Positions 24,656 through 35,581 of a stretch of DNA of 64,000 bases are shown here, in pieces. The notes under the pieces were generated by a model. The model had not been told where the DNA came from. It did not search any database and saw only the letters and a list, made by a program, of their open reading frames with translations. Position numbers and translations under genes: made by a program. The stretch is taken from the NCBI GenBank assembly GCA_012861695.1, contig JAAOOA010000341.1, forward strand, positions 301,501-365,500, given 5' to 3'. Source of the stretch: Trematomus loennbergii (Eukaryota; Chordata; Actinopteri; Perciformes; Nototheniidae). Within the stretch, counting starts at the first letter, position 1; each line of letters opens with the position of its first letter.

Positions 24656-24789
24656 TACGGAGCCCCTAAAGGGACAACAAAAAGAGAGAGAGAAAAAAGA
24701 GAAGTCGGGATGACGAGATACTAACTCGTGATCCCGACTTTTTTCTCTCTCTTTTTATTTATTTTTCATGTCCCTTTAGGGGCTCCGTA
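24656..24789. mobile_element. 134-bp palindromic MITE (TACGGAGCCCC family), copy 2
   Basis: The ends TACGGAGCCCCTAAAGGGAC and GTCCCTTTAGGGGCTCCGTA are perfect inverses. The middle is a second stem (agtcgggatgacgag...ctcgtgatcccgact). It is absent from the gene C arm, where gtgtgtgcct joins gttactgctg directly on the gene strand. A clean target duplication is not obvious here. Confidence 0.82.
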
Positions 24790-24994
24790 TGTTACTGCTG
24801 GTGTTGCTCTAAATTGCATTTTCTCTCCATTTACATCTTCATTAAACTACTGCACAGAAGCGAGTGGTGCAGTCTGTGTTTGTGTTCATTTAACTGAAAC
24901 ATTAGGTGTTCAAAATAATTTAAATGTAACTGACATCATTTATAAGATTGATCAATGATCAATAACAATATTGCTTTCATCTAACAGAGCAAAG

Positions 24995-27061
24995 ATGCAG
25001 TGGATTCAGTTCGTGCTGATTCTGATGGGTAAGTGGATCATCTTATCAGATTTGTAACTGATATCACATCTGGAGTCATGAAACAGCTCATAACAATAAA
25101 ACGTGAAATAAGTGGCCTCAGAGCTCCATTAAGATGAAGGGGATGTGTAAGAGGTGGGGGTGATTTTAGTACTCATGAGTTTGATTTAATGATCAGGTGC
25201 TTGTCATACTGTCAGCTCCATCACTGCAGAATGGTCTCTGTTTTTAGGTCAGTGTTCCTTCTTCACATGTCACCTCTATGAGTACCACTTCATTCAAGAG
25301 GGAAAGACCTGGGATGAAGCCCAGAGTTATTGCAGAGAGCATTTCACTGACCTGGCCACAGTGTCTGACATGAGAGACGTGGAGAGACTGACTAACTCTT
25401 CACAGACTACAGGCGCCTGGATTGGACTGAGGAGCATCAATGAAAGAGATATTAAAGTGTGGCACTGGTCTCTGCCGGGGGAGAAGTACTATCCTACAGA
25501 ATGTGATCCAGGATGTGCGCCTGAATGGGTTACAAATGAGCCGAACAATGGAGGTAACAATCCTGAGAACTGTGTGGTGATTAGGGCCCAACAAAAATGG
25601 CACGATGTCCATTGTCCTGAAAGACATAAGTTTATCTGCTACAATGGTGAGTATAAGTCACTATTAATGCTATATAAATTATATCAGTGTGTAACAATAG
25701 TTGACAGATAACTCATGTTGTTCCAGAGTTACATTTAATGAAAACATTTTTTGTTTTTTTTTAAAATAACATTATTGGTAACTGTGATTACAATAAATTG
25801 TAAGGTAAAGTACAGGCCTATTTTTTGATTATGCAATCATCATTATTATACCAAACACTTTCATCAATCTGAAACTTAAGTGAGATCGTGTTCATTATAT
25901 TTAACATCATTGTTTAGCATGATTTAAGTAGGAAAACATATTTTTGAAACTTTTAAAATGTGTCTTTTCATTCTCACAGAAACAGGGCAACATAAATACT
26001 TTGTAATTGATGAACCAAAGAACTGGCTTCAGGCTCAGAGCTACTGCAGAGAAAATCACACTGACCTGGTCAGTGGAATCACACACATCAATTCAACAGA
26101 ATTCAAGGAACGGGTTGAGAATTCAAGGAACGGGTCAATAATTCACTGATCACCATGGCTCTCAAGACTTGTGGATCGGCCTGTTCAGAGAGATCTGGAG
26201 CTGGTCAGATGGGAAGAATTTCTCTTTCAGACACTGGGATCCGGACTCATTGGAAGATGTAGCCTCAAAGACTTGTGCTATGACTAAGCCAAATGGAAAG
26301 TGGAGCTCCGACAATTGCACACATCCAAAACCCTTCTACTGCTATGACGGTGAGTTTTGGAAAAGTCATTGAATGTTTTTTTGTTAAATATTTATACATG
26401 TATGTTGAATATCCTTTTGTGGAGAAAATATGTATAATATACACACAATTAGAGATCTGGATAATTTGTTTATTCATACTATAGAACAAATATAATTGTA
26501 TTTAAAATTATTTAAAAAAACATGAAAGAGCAGTTTTAAATATCACTAAGCCGTATGTTTCCTTGTCATTGGTTTTCATTGTATTTGTATCTCTTTAACT
26601 TAAGAAACTTTCATTTTTATTATTTTTAAACAAATGATCCTTATATGAAAGGTGCTATATTATTGAAGTTGAGAGTTGTTTTGCAATAAATGGTAACCCT
26701 AACTAAAAAAATGTCAATGACAGATAAAGTGATCCTGATCAATGAGAGTAAGACTTGGGATGAGGCCCTGACTTACTGCAGAGAGAACCACCATGACCTG
26801 GTCTCCATCACTGACAGACACCAGCAGAGATGGGTCCAAGAGGGAGCCAAGATGGCCGACACTGAGTTCGTCTGGCTGGGAATGCGCTACACCTGCACTC
26901 TGGATCTGTGGTTCTGGGTCAATGATCGTCTGGTCTGCTATCACAACTGGGCCCAAGACAACATGGATGAGCAGTGTGGCATGGCTGCAGTCATGAAGAG
27001 AGATGGAAAGTGGTACACAAAGGCTGACAATGAAAAGTTTCATTTCATCTGCGCTAAGTAA
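24995..27061 (+). CDS. Triple-CTLD secreted C-type lectin (gene B), frameshift in CTLD2
   Basis: The inferred coding exons are 24995-25028, 25248-25646, 25980-26349 and 26724-27061, all in phase 1. The signal peptide starts MQWIQFVLILMG. CTLD1 (residues about 12-144) has EPN at 109-111 and a WHD at 129-131, so it probably binds calcium and mannose-type sugars. CTLD2 (exon 3) has WIGLF and conserved cysteines but no EPN. Exon 3 contains a 20-bp tandem duplication (agaattcaaggaacgggt twice, 26,097-26,136) and is 370 nt, not a multiple of three. The frame stops at 26,149 and CTLD2 resumes in another frame. CTLD3 (exon 4) is intact and ends FHFICAK-stop. The repaired product would be about 380 residues with no membrane helix. 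Whether the lesion is real or a sequence error is open. Confidence 0.82.
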
Positions 27062-27532
27062 ACCATTGGTATATTTACTGCAACAAGCTCACTCTTCTCT
27101 AATATGTGTCTGCTCTCTGGGTTTATTGAATGGCTCTAGTTCAAATATAGAAATCACAACCTGAAGAGGGGAGAAACTAAATTACTAACAGAATTATTAT
27201 TATTAATTAATATTATTATTAATTTATTTTTACTAACTGAGGATTAGAAATTGAGAAAAATGGGCGACACTAAATGTAACGTGTTTTGTCTCTGTGAACA
27301 TCTGAATTACTTGATATGTTTTTGTTGTAGTAGTTATTCATATAGTGCGTGTATATTTATCCTCTTAAAGTGTGAAACCTGTAATCATCATTTGAATTGT
27401 TGTGTTTAAATATATAATGTTTGCTTTTCATAAAATATTTAACTTTTTGGTGATGGTTAAAATATGTAAAACCTTATTTCGTCATATTTACCTTCTTTGA
27501 GTTTTAAATGGATGTTTAATTGTCTAAAGCTG

Positions 27533-27538
27533 AATAAA
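27533..27538 (+). other. Polyadenylation signal of gene B
   Basis: AATAAA sits in gctgaataaacgatc, 472 bases after the stop. The inverted copy (ctgaataaac on minus, 37,693-37,698) is conserved in gene C. Confidence 0.65.
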
Positions 27539-28188
27539 CGATCCGAGCAAAAAACAGGATGTGGTGCTTTCTTCCACTGGCTTTAAATATGAATGTTTTA
27601 CATTACCTAAGACGTGATTATTTGACAGTAAAACATATATATAGTATGGGTTTATAATGTAAAGGGATTCCTCCATGGCTGTCATTCTTACAAATCAAAC
27701 TACATAACAAGGACTGTGTTGAGGTCACTGATAGATTTATTCTTGATTTCTAAGAAGGTGCTTGCCAAAATGTAAGCACACTAAGAAAGCAGGAAATGTG
27801 CTGATTAGTCATAAAATGTGATGTTGTTGGTCTAGTTATCTTTAACACTAGAAGGCGCACTTGAACCAGATTTTCTGTTGAAAACATGTGCCTGCTGTCA
27901 TCGATATAGGCCTATGATAGCAATGCTTGTATAAACATCTTACAAACAATTTCATAATGACTTTCTAAACAGAAATTTGTTGAAACAGAAATGTCAGATA
28001 ATTAAACATGAGTCTCAATTTAACCCCATTAAGTGTATTGGAAACTTTAATGCACATGTGTTGAGTTTTATACTTGTCAATGGACATTGGAACTCAAATT
28101 GATATTTAAAAGTTTATTGAATATGAGCTATAACACACGTGGTAGAAACATACATAATTGTCCTCCTATTTCAAACAGTTTAACTTAA

Positions 28189-28656
28189 AGTGGACCTATC
28201 ATGCTATATTTGAATAATATAGTGTAGGACCATACCTATATAAGGCATATTTATACCAAACAGATCATGCATTTAGCCATGCCTCATTTCGCTCAATTTG
28301 AAATTTTTTAGCTCTGTTTTTGCAAGGCAGATTCAGTGAGAACAGCACCATCTACAGGCCTGGCATATGTACTACAGCGTCTCCAGCGCTTTCGAACGGC
28401 AATGGCCGTGGCTGTCTCCTCCTGATTGGTGGAGTTGGCCCAATAGCCGTAGCGCCACCGTCCTGACGTCAGGACAGTGTTCAAATCTGGATCAGTTTTT
28501 ATCAGATCCGTTGCAGCCCCTTTTTTAGAGATTTGGGTATGGAGGAAAATAGAGAGGGTTGTGTTTTCTGACACTTGGTGAGTTCCCTGGAACACCGGGG
28601 ACACATATTCATGTAGAAAAGACGTACAAAAGTGCATTTTGCATGATAGGTCCTCT
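28189..28656. mobile_element. TTAA-site MITE, complete
   Basis: The ends AGTGGACCTATCATGC and GCATGATAGGTCCTCT are flanked by TTAA on both sides (28,185-28,188 and 28,657-28,660). The right arm of the inverted duplication has the empty site (aaactgtttaagag region, about 35,520). TTAA duplication without piggyBac-type ends suggests a Kolobok-type element; this is inference. A second copy at 51,398-55,993 is interrupted by a larger element. Confidence 0.87.
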
Positions 28657-28789
28657 TTAATATACATTTTTCTATAGTTAAAAATATATTATTTGCTGCT
28701 CTCTGGTGGACAAACCGTGTTCTGATAAAGCGCCTCCCTATCCTCCATCCTCATCCTTCTGAAACTTTCAGTGTTGACATTAACCTGTT

Positions 28790-29695
28790 AAACCCCAAGG
28801 ACCCTCCGAAGGGTCCGAAAATGCTACATCTGCTAGCACCAGTGTGATCTCTGAAGTGTCATTTATGAAACTATTAATGTTCCACACCCAGCTGACGGGA
28901 AGAAACTCAGCTAACTGACTATACGAAAAAAAATAATAATAATAATAATAATTCCCACAAGAAGCCTTTCAATGAGCCCTTAGCAAATACGGACTAATGC
29001 TATTTCTGCTCATAACTCACAAAAATTATCATTTATAATTATACTTTCTGCACAAACAACACATCATCTGAAAGCTGAGATTCCACAGATTCCATTGGCA
29101 TAGGTCTCATCACTGCACGGTCAGAACTCACTGAGCTAGCAGCCAGAACATAGCAAATAAACAACATCAGTTGTCAAATCCATGACAATAATTAGCAGGT
29201 TAAATTTTACAATAATTTCTTTTTTTTTTTTTTTTTTTTTTTTATGGAATGAATAACTATAGTGATGATTCAATGTTATAAAATGATTTTTACAGTCTGG
29301 TACCTGAAAAAGGTCAAATGGCACTGATGGAACCAGATGTGCCCAAATGTGCCCAAAGCTTATTCCGCCTGGAATTTTTTTCCCTAAAGATCTCTAAAAA
29401 GGTCAATTTTCACTTGTTTTGCCTCAATCTTGATACAGGGTACTTATTATATGTTATAATTTTGATTCCTAAAGCTTTTAGGCTACTAACCCATCATTCA
29501 AGGGTGGTTTTCACTATAAGTAATGGTTTTTTGTTAGGCGGAGGTAAGAATTTACACTTTTTTACTATGTTCCATCTGAATTCACTCTGACACAGAAACA
29601 TCTATATTGATTCTGACACTTCTACATCCATCTCACAGATGTAACCTTGCTTTGAGAAAAAAGATGATTAATTTAACCCTTTTAGAAGTGAAGTT
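28790..29695. other. Spacer of inverted duplication, no gene
   Basis: It begins with cctgttaaaccccaaggacc, resembling a string at about 43,920 (cctgttaaaccccatgcccc), probably a dispersed element end. It has an AAT run at about 28,935 and a T run of about 25 at 29,219-29,243. No coding capacity was recognised. Confidence 0.45.
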
Positions 29696-30185
29696 ATTAG
29701 GCGCGTTCACCAAGTACTTTTCCCACAGTAGTTCCTGAGAACTTTAGTTCATGAGAGTTCTTTTAGTTCTGACGAACTAAAGCAGATCGCGTTCACACCA
29801 AAATGAGTTCCTGGGGGTGGATTAGGCAAATGAGCCGCTGACGTCACTTCTTCTTCTTCTGCTTAGCTTTTCCTGGCAGGCTGCAAACAACTTCACGGCG
29901 AGTACAGTAGGTGGCGGTATGCACCTTAAAGTTGCAATCCGCCAAAAAACCGAGAGAAGAAAAAAAAAACTTCCGCTTCCGCTGTATGCTTCTGTTTACC
30001 TACACGGTATGGAGTTGACGTTTTGATGGTCGTGTTATACTGCTTCGTAACGGAGTTATTTAAGCCAATAACTCAGCCACAAATACAAATACAGATCGAC
30101 CATTCAAATGCAATATAAATGCCGAGTCGGGGCGAAGGCGGTTAAGAAGCCTTAACAAAAGGATTAGACGACGAAATCACACGCG

Positions 30186-30491
30186 ATGGACATGTTTCGC
30201 CGTTGTACAGCCGAGGATGATGACCGTTATCACGCCCAAAAGAATGGTACGTTCATTAAATCACATTAATACTATCTAATGTAGGATTTATGGAGTTATG
30301 TAGGGCTAATTTGTGTCTTTGTATGTGTTCCAGATATGCGAATACTACGGAACTCTGGGTGAACAATAGAACGTCGGCCTGGTGTGAGGTGGTGCCAACG
30401 TGTGCAGTGGATCGAAGATTTCCGAATGTCCAAGGGCTCTTTTCAACTCCTCTGTATTCGCCTGGAAGCAACGTTGTGGAGAGGCATCTGA
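30186..30491 (+). pseudogene. Truncated Harbinger-type transposase N-terminus
   Basis: Exon 1 (30,186-30,246) starts MDMFRRCTAEDDDRY and ends at a donor, gtacgt. Exon 2 begins at 30,334 after tgtgttccag. In the phase-matched frame there is a stop at 30,360-30,362, then open sequence containing VQWIEDFRMSKGSFQLLCI, ending in a stop at 30,489-30,491. The FRMSK-x-x-F-x-x-LC pattern is what I recognise from the N-terminal part of fish Harbinger transposases. The DDE catalytic domain is absent. A polyadenylation signal, AATAAA, follows at 30,516-30,521. Recognition is from memory of the motif; a profile search would decide. Confidence 0.6.
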
Positions 30492-31037
30492 ACAGCATGG
30501 AAATTGTAAATTGACAATAAAGCTGATATTTTGTACAGTGCATTTGGTTCTCTTTTATTTACCAGTCAACAGACACAATTACAATAGTGCAGACACCTTA
30601 GTGCAAAGATTAAATGTCAGTATCAAAACAGTACTCATACTGTATATTTGTATATTAATGAGTATATTATGTTAAATGTGTGTTAAAGACAATGGGATGA
30701 GGTTGAAAGCTCTTTAAAAACGTTTGTATACATACATGTTAAGCATGCACACCTGAAGAACTACGTTACACACACACAGGTTAGTCTGTGTACCGCTGCT
30801 GGTTTAAACAAAGACAGTCATAGTGCTAGTGCCGTGCATGTAGGTTCTCTTTTATTTATCAGCAGCAGATCAATAAGTGTCAGTAGTATCAAAACAATAT
30901 AATAACAGTGGCAATAAATATATATAATATAACAATAGGTAGGCTCAGCAGCAGACACACCTTTGTGCAAAGTTAGGTGTCAGTATTAATAACAGTGGCA
31001 TATATATATATATAATCACAATAATACAAAATTAACT

Positions 31038-31165
31038 GTCACAGGTGTAGGCAATTTGGGGTGAAGTGTCTTGCCCAGGGACACAACGACATCCTGACTG
31101 CAGTGGGGTTTGAACCTGTGCTCCCCTGATCCGAACACCAACGCACCAGACCACTGCACCACACG
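31038..31165 (+). mobile_element. SINE-like fragment
   Basis: It carries the common fish string tttggggtgaagtgtcttgc followed by gggtttgaacctgtg and a stretch resembling a tRNA-like or LINE-derived tail. It lies within the Harbinger-like element. Confidence 0.5.
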
Positions 31166-31312
31166 CCTCCCAACAAGTCATTGTACAGTTTATCAACGAC
31201 AAGTTTTTCTTAATTTTTGTATTGAAGGCCTGTTGGATTTAATCAGCTCGCTTAGCACTCCAGAAGCCCAGCCTGAAAGGTATTTTGTTGCTCCACCTGG
31301 CACCATGAGCGG

Positions 31313-33544
31313 CTAGTCGTCCGATTCCTGGGCCTTGTGTGAATGCAGCAGCCGTTCGTCGTGCATCTCCTTGGCACGCAGGTCCTCATTCTCCTTGCTG
31401 ACCATAGCACGGCAGTCCATGGTGTCAAGGAAGCTGTCATCGCGTGCCCACTTTCCTAAGGTGAAATATGCAAGATACAAGATCAGTTTAATCGCAACAA
31501 CGACACAACATTGTCCAAATACCAGAAGGGGAGCAGCCCATAACAGAGAGCCCCCCACGTCAGAGTCATCACTGTGGGCGATCTCCACCTCTGAGGCCCA
31601 ATCCCAAACCACTCCCTCGACCCTACCCCTCCGTGACGGAGTGAACTCCGTCTGTAGCCACACTCGCAGCTCAACGAGGCTCCCTCCTGTCAGATGGAGG
31701 GAGTAAATACAGCGGCAAGCTTTGGGACAAACTCCCCTCTCTCCGGCAGAAACAGGAAATGCCGTAACTGTATGTAACAACGGTTTCAAATCAGCTTCTC
31801 TTAGACAAAAAATGTAAATTAATAACTCAAATAAAACTCCAAACATCTTTCATTGTGTTACTTTTTTGTAAAGCTCTTTTAGTTTTAAACCTGATGTTTA
31901 TAAGCTTTTAGTTTTTGCAACAGTCTGTAAATATACACAACTTTATAATAAAATGCACACATTTACCTTTTTCTAGACTAAACACAGGTATGATCCTAAG
32001 TTAAAAAAATATGAGGTTATCATGAGGTTGTTAACATCGCAATTTATCAGTGGATGTTTGCTGGAACTACTTTTTAACAGCGTGTTTCCTGACGGACACA
32101 CACAGCGTGACTCCGGTCAGGTAGAGACCGGTCTCAAGTCAGCACCGATGCAGACTCGCTGTTTGAGGGCTTGATAGCCCACTCCCCCTCCACACCTCTC
32201 CACACTCGTTGGTTTGGAACAGCACTTAATGTGGCGGACCCTCCGCGCGAACGCGCAAACGGAGGGGTAGTGTGTAGGGGTAGGGTGTAGCATGTCGTTG
32301 TGTCCCCGAGACACTTCACCCCAAAGTGCTCCTGTGGGGATTGCCCACAGTATTGAGTAGGTAAGCTTTGGATAAAAGCGTCTAACAAGTGACATGTAAT
32401 GATTCAAAAAGCTTTTGGTGGCCATATTGAATAACAAACCAATGTGGTTTACTTGTTATCCACAGTTTAGCTGCTAAATGTTACCTTTACAAAGCTACGC
32501 TGAAAACACAGCAAAGTTCATATAACGGTATTAGGTTAGTTGAACCTAATATTTTTATAGTTAAACTCAACACTTTTCTTTGTGCTCTAAATGTATAAAG
32601 TGTGTTTTCACCTCCGTTCCCTCCTGTTTGCTGCAGTATGGCAGCAGCGGTCAGGATGGGATCCTCTGTGATCAGATAGTGGTCCTGATGGTGTCCACTG
32701 ACCGGGCGCAGGCTGCCTACTCTCAGCGGGGGGGAACTGAACGTGGAAACTGTGTTTCTCTGAGGGATCCTCCATGTAGTCTGAGAAGCCTTCTGAGGAA
32801 ACAAGGTTTAACTATTTAGGATAATACTATGAGAAGGAACAATGATTAGGCAGTAAATAGAATTTCAATTACATTTCTACTTAAATGTGCAAAAATATTA
32901 GAACATCAGTCTTTGTGGCATGCAGGTAATCAACTGTTTAAGCTTTTACCATTAACATGTAGAATGAATGTTGCAAATTACAGTACAAACTAACACACAC
33001 ATACAGTACAAATTAACACAAACATACAGTACAAACTAACACACACATACAGTACAAACTAACACACACATACAGTACAAACTAACACACACATACAGTA
33101 CAAACTAACACACACATACAGTACAAACTAACACACACATACAGTACAAACTAACACACACATACAGTACAAACTAGGTAGCATTATGTCCGGCTAGCAT
33201 GCTAATTGCTAACGATATATTATCGTATTTATCCCGGAGGGGAAAACTAGTTTCTAATCCTGAGAGAAACACCTCGCCTGAAACACACGATTAGTGCCAT
33301 GAGTTAGTGAAGCAAATTACAGAACATTGCACTTATTCACAAGTCAAAACGTGTTCATAGCGGGCATGGATGAGAATAGCTAGCTAGCTAGATGTTATTA
33401 GCCAGCTTGGACATAACGTTAGCAAGTTCTACCATGGCTAGCTCGATCTACTGAGCAAATAAAAGTACATCTAAGACCAGTATTGTGCAGATTAAAACAG
33501 TGCAGTGCATGTATTTTATTTTACCTTCGTAGTCGTCCCGACAT
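31313..33544 (-). CDS. Unrecognised three-exon gene inside the Harbinger-like element
   Basis: On minus, exon 1 (33,544-33,525) reads MSGRLR and ends at a donor, gtaaaa. Exon 2 (32,792-32,612) follows an acceptor, gtttcctcag, and ends ...ACGGAG before a gtgaaa donor. Exon 3 (31,455-31,313) follows atttcaccttag and ends at TAG. Exons 2 and 3 join in phase: ITEDPILTAAAILQQTGG leads into KWARDDSFLDTMDCRAMVSK, then an acidic and basic C-terminus ending KAQESDD. In the 5' half of exon 2 the frame is ambiguous because of a seven-G run at 32,728-32,734. One frame there reads GFSDYMEDPSEKHSF and looks more protein-like than the annotated-by-length one. I recognise no family. It runs convergently with the transposase relic, as the accessory protein gene of PIF/Harbinger elements may do, but no Myb/SANT signature was seen. 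A possible signal, ATTAAA, lies just downstream. Confidence 0.45.
32117..32405 (-). mobile_element. SINE-like fragment, antisense
   Basis: On minus it starts cattacatgtcacttgttag, acgcttttatccaaagctta and includes tttggggtgaagtgtctcg. These are strings of a dispersed fish SINE-type repeat also seen at 31,038-31,165. It lies in the intron of the minus-strand gene. Confidence 0.55.
32972..33178. repeat. 23-bp minisatellite
   Basis: About eight to nine copies of tacagtacaaactaacacac plus aca, nearly identical, end at tacagtacaaactaggtag. Confidence 0.92.
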
Positions 33545-34080
33545 CACTTTGCCAGGTCTGCTAACTTTGCTGATCCACTGAAACTGCATGCAGTAGAAGC
33601 TTCAGAATGTGGCGCTTCGCGTCCTTCGAGTAAATCGCCAGAAGCGCAGACACATCCTCATCACTCCAATTGATTTATTTGGTGTTGTTATAATAACTGC
33701 TTTCACAAAAGGAATCTCTTCGTGTGTGCTGCGAAGCGAGGAAATACAATGGCCGCTTACAACAACAAATTCGGAGTCAAACGGGCGTGGTTTGCATTCC
33801 GCACAGCCAATCAGACGTAGGAACTACTTTCTCCCACGACAGACCCTGCTCTGTAGCGGGGACTGAAAAGCGAGTCTCGCGAACTAAGTTGAGCTAAAGT
33901 AGTTCCTGGGGCTTTTTGGTGTGAACGCAAATATATCGTAGTTCTGATGAACTATTGTGGGAAAAGTACACCAAAGTACTCCGGTGTGAACGCACCTATT
34001 GTCATTTGTTCTGGGCATGTCATTTTCGAGCCTGAAACCTGAAAAACAGGCTTGGGGCTTATTAAACCACCAGTTCTCCT

Positions 34081-35012
34081 TCAAAGTCATACATTCAAAG
34101 TCAACTTTATTGTCAATCTTCCAGTTTGTGTGTACAGACAGAGAGATCGAAATACCGTTTCCCACAACCCACAATGGGGGGGGGGGCTTTGCGGACGAAG
34201 TAGAGGCGCTGCTGGGCTTTCTTGCTGATTGACGGGTGTTGTTGGTCCAGAGGTCCTCGGTTATGTGCACCCCCAGGAATTTGGTGCTGCTCACCTGCTC
34301 CACAGCAGCAGCACTGATGGTCAGTGGGTGGGGTGTTGGGTGTAGTTTCTCCTGAAGTCGTAAACAATCTCCTTTGGTGTCTCCACATTGAGAAAGAGAT
34401 TGTTATCTATGCACCACGTGGCCAGCTGGTTCACCTCCCTCCTGTAGTGGGTCTCATCGTTGTTGCTGATGAGACCCACCACGGTTGTGTCATCCGCAAA
34501 CTTGATGAAGTGGAGCTGTGGGTGGGTGTGCAGTCGTGGGTCAGCAGGGTGAAGAGCAGGGGGCTGAGCACACATCCTTGGGGGGCCCCCATACTGAGTG
34601 TGATGGTGCCTGATGTGTTGTTGCCAACCCGTACAGATTGGGGTCTGGCAGTGAGGAAGTCCAGCAGCCAGTTGCAGAGAAGGGGCTGAGGCCGAGGTTT
34701 GTTAGTTTACAAACCAGCTGCTGCGGGATGATGGTGTTGAATTCTGAACTAAATTATATGAACAATGAACAGCATCCTAACATAAGAGTGTTTAGTGTCC
34801 AAGTGGGTGAAGCCTGGGTGGAGAGCAGAGGAGATTGCATCCTCAGTGGACCGCTTCGCTCGATATGCAAACTGAAACGGGTCCAGCGAGGGGTGGGGGG
34901 GGTAAGATTTTATGTGCTTCATGACTAGCCTCTCAAAGCACTTCATGATGGTGGAAGTCAGCGATACGGGGTGGAAGTCATTGAAGCAGGAACGTGATGA
35001 CTTCTTCAGCAC
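34081..35012 (-). mobile_element. 5'-truncated LINE with reverse transcriptase fragments
   Basis: On minus, one frame (35,012-34,749) carries [20 protein letters not shown] and [17 protein letters not shown], typical of LINE reverse transcriptase. Another (34,575-34,321) carries the catalytic [11 protein letters not shown]. The frames are interrupted by shifts and an internal gap. The 3' end is a tail of the type gacaataaagttgactttga (on minus, near 34,081), shared with a fragment at 40,420-40,897. It is an L2/Rex/CR1-type non-LTR element, inactive. Confidence 0.87.
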
Positions 35013-35049
35013 AGGTATGATGGTGGTTACCTTGAAGCACGAGGGAACA

Positions 35050-35240
35050 ACAGCCTGGCTCAGGCAGCCATTGGCAGCCAGTGAAGGCGGAGGAGTGGTG
35101 TGTCCATGGAAGAACTTAGGGAGGTTGAAAACCAGTCGAGCTGCAGCAGTTTGAATGAGTTGTAAAGGTTGGATGGTGCTTGCAGGTAGACCAGCCAGGA
35201 GGGAGTCCCAGAGTTTTAGTAATCAAGTCGTTTCCAGGAG
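35050..35240 (-). mobile_element. Second LINE ORF2 C-terminal fragment
   Basis: The minus-strand translation contains, across frameshifts, pieces of the common LINE C-terminal motif ([15 protein letters not shown] and [12 protein letters not shown]). It joins the larger LINE fragment near 35,020, so the region is a mosaic of two elements. Confidence 0.6.
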
Positions 35241-35581
35241 AAGCCATGAGAGCACATTTTGGAGCCGAGTGAATTGACATACAGATCCTCTCCAAGTTAC
35301 CCTGTAGGTCTTTGAGGCAGGAGGTATGCAGCGAGGGTGCAGAGCCAGAAACTCACAGTTCTTGGAGGGTGTGAAGCAGAACTGGTGGTTTAATGTCAAC
35401 GCTGAAAAAGGTTCAGAAGGATGAGGATGGAGGAGAGGGAGGCTGCTCTAGCAGAACACGGATTGTCCACCAGAGAGCAGCAAAGAACATATTTTTAACT
35501 ATAGAAAAAATGATATTCTCTTAAACTGTTTGAAAAAAGCAGACGATTATGTATGTTTCTGCCACGTGTTATATGGGACTT

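Larger units (their letters stand above)
23550..28789 (+). repeat. Left arm of large inverted duplication (gene B arm)
   Basis: Sequence from about 23,550 to 28,789 reappears inverted at about 35,395-41,955, covering the first exon, all coding exons, introns and about 1.2 kb of 3' flank. The outer match begins near ttccctgtt(a/g)cat; the inner match ends at gttgacatta. Arm-specific insertions are a MITE at 24,656 and a TTAA MITE at 28,189 (this arm), and LINE and other sequence in the right arm. Confidence 0.9.
29699..33997. mobile_element. PIF/Harbinger-like DNA transposon, ~4.3 kb
   Basis: The left end AGGCGCGTTCACC and, inverted, right end AGGTGCGTTCACACC continue as imperfect inverted repeats for about 130 bp. 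Shared strings include acttttcccaca and gcgttcacacca. A 3-bp duplication ATT flanks it (29,696-29,698 and 33,998-34,000), as expected for this superfamily. Inside are a decayed transposase start on + (30,186-30,491) and an unexplained spliced-looking gene on - (31,313-33,544). SINE-like insertions and a minisatellite lie between. The central and 3' transposase domains are missing. Confidence 0.75.

Noticed and set aside
30290..30514. 74-residue frame as the protein of the Harbinger-like element
   Set aside because: The neighbouring frame, not this one, carries the transposase-like pattern WIEDFRMSKGSFQLLC.
31038..31165. tRNA gene
   Set aside because: There is a box-like gggtttgaacctg string, but no foldable cloverleaf; it is part of a dispersed SINE-type repeat.
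31313..31846. Single-exon 177-residue protein on minus
   Set aside because: The upstream 130 residues read through the intron and a repeat; a strong acceptor (atttcaccttag) at 31,456 indicates that only the last 46 residues belong to an exon.
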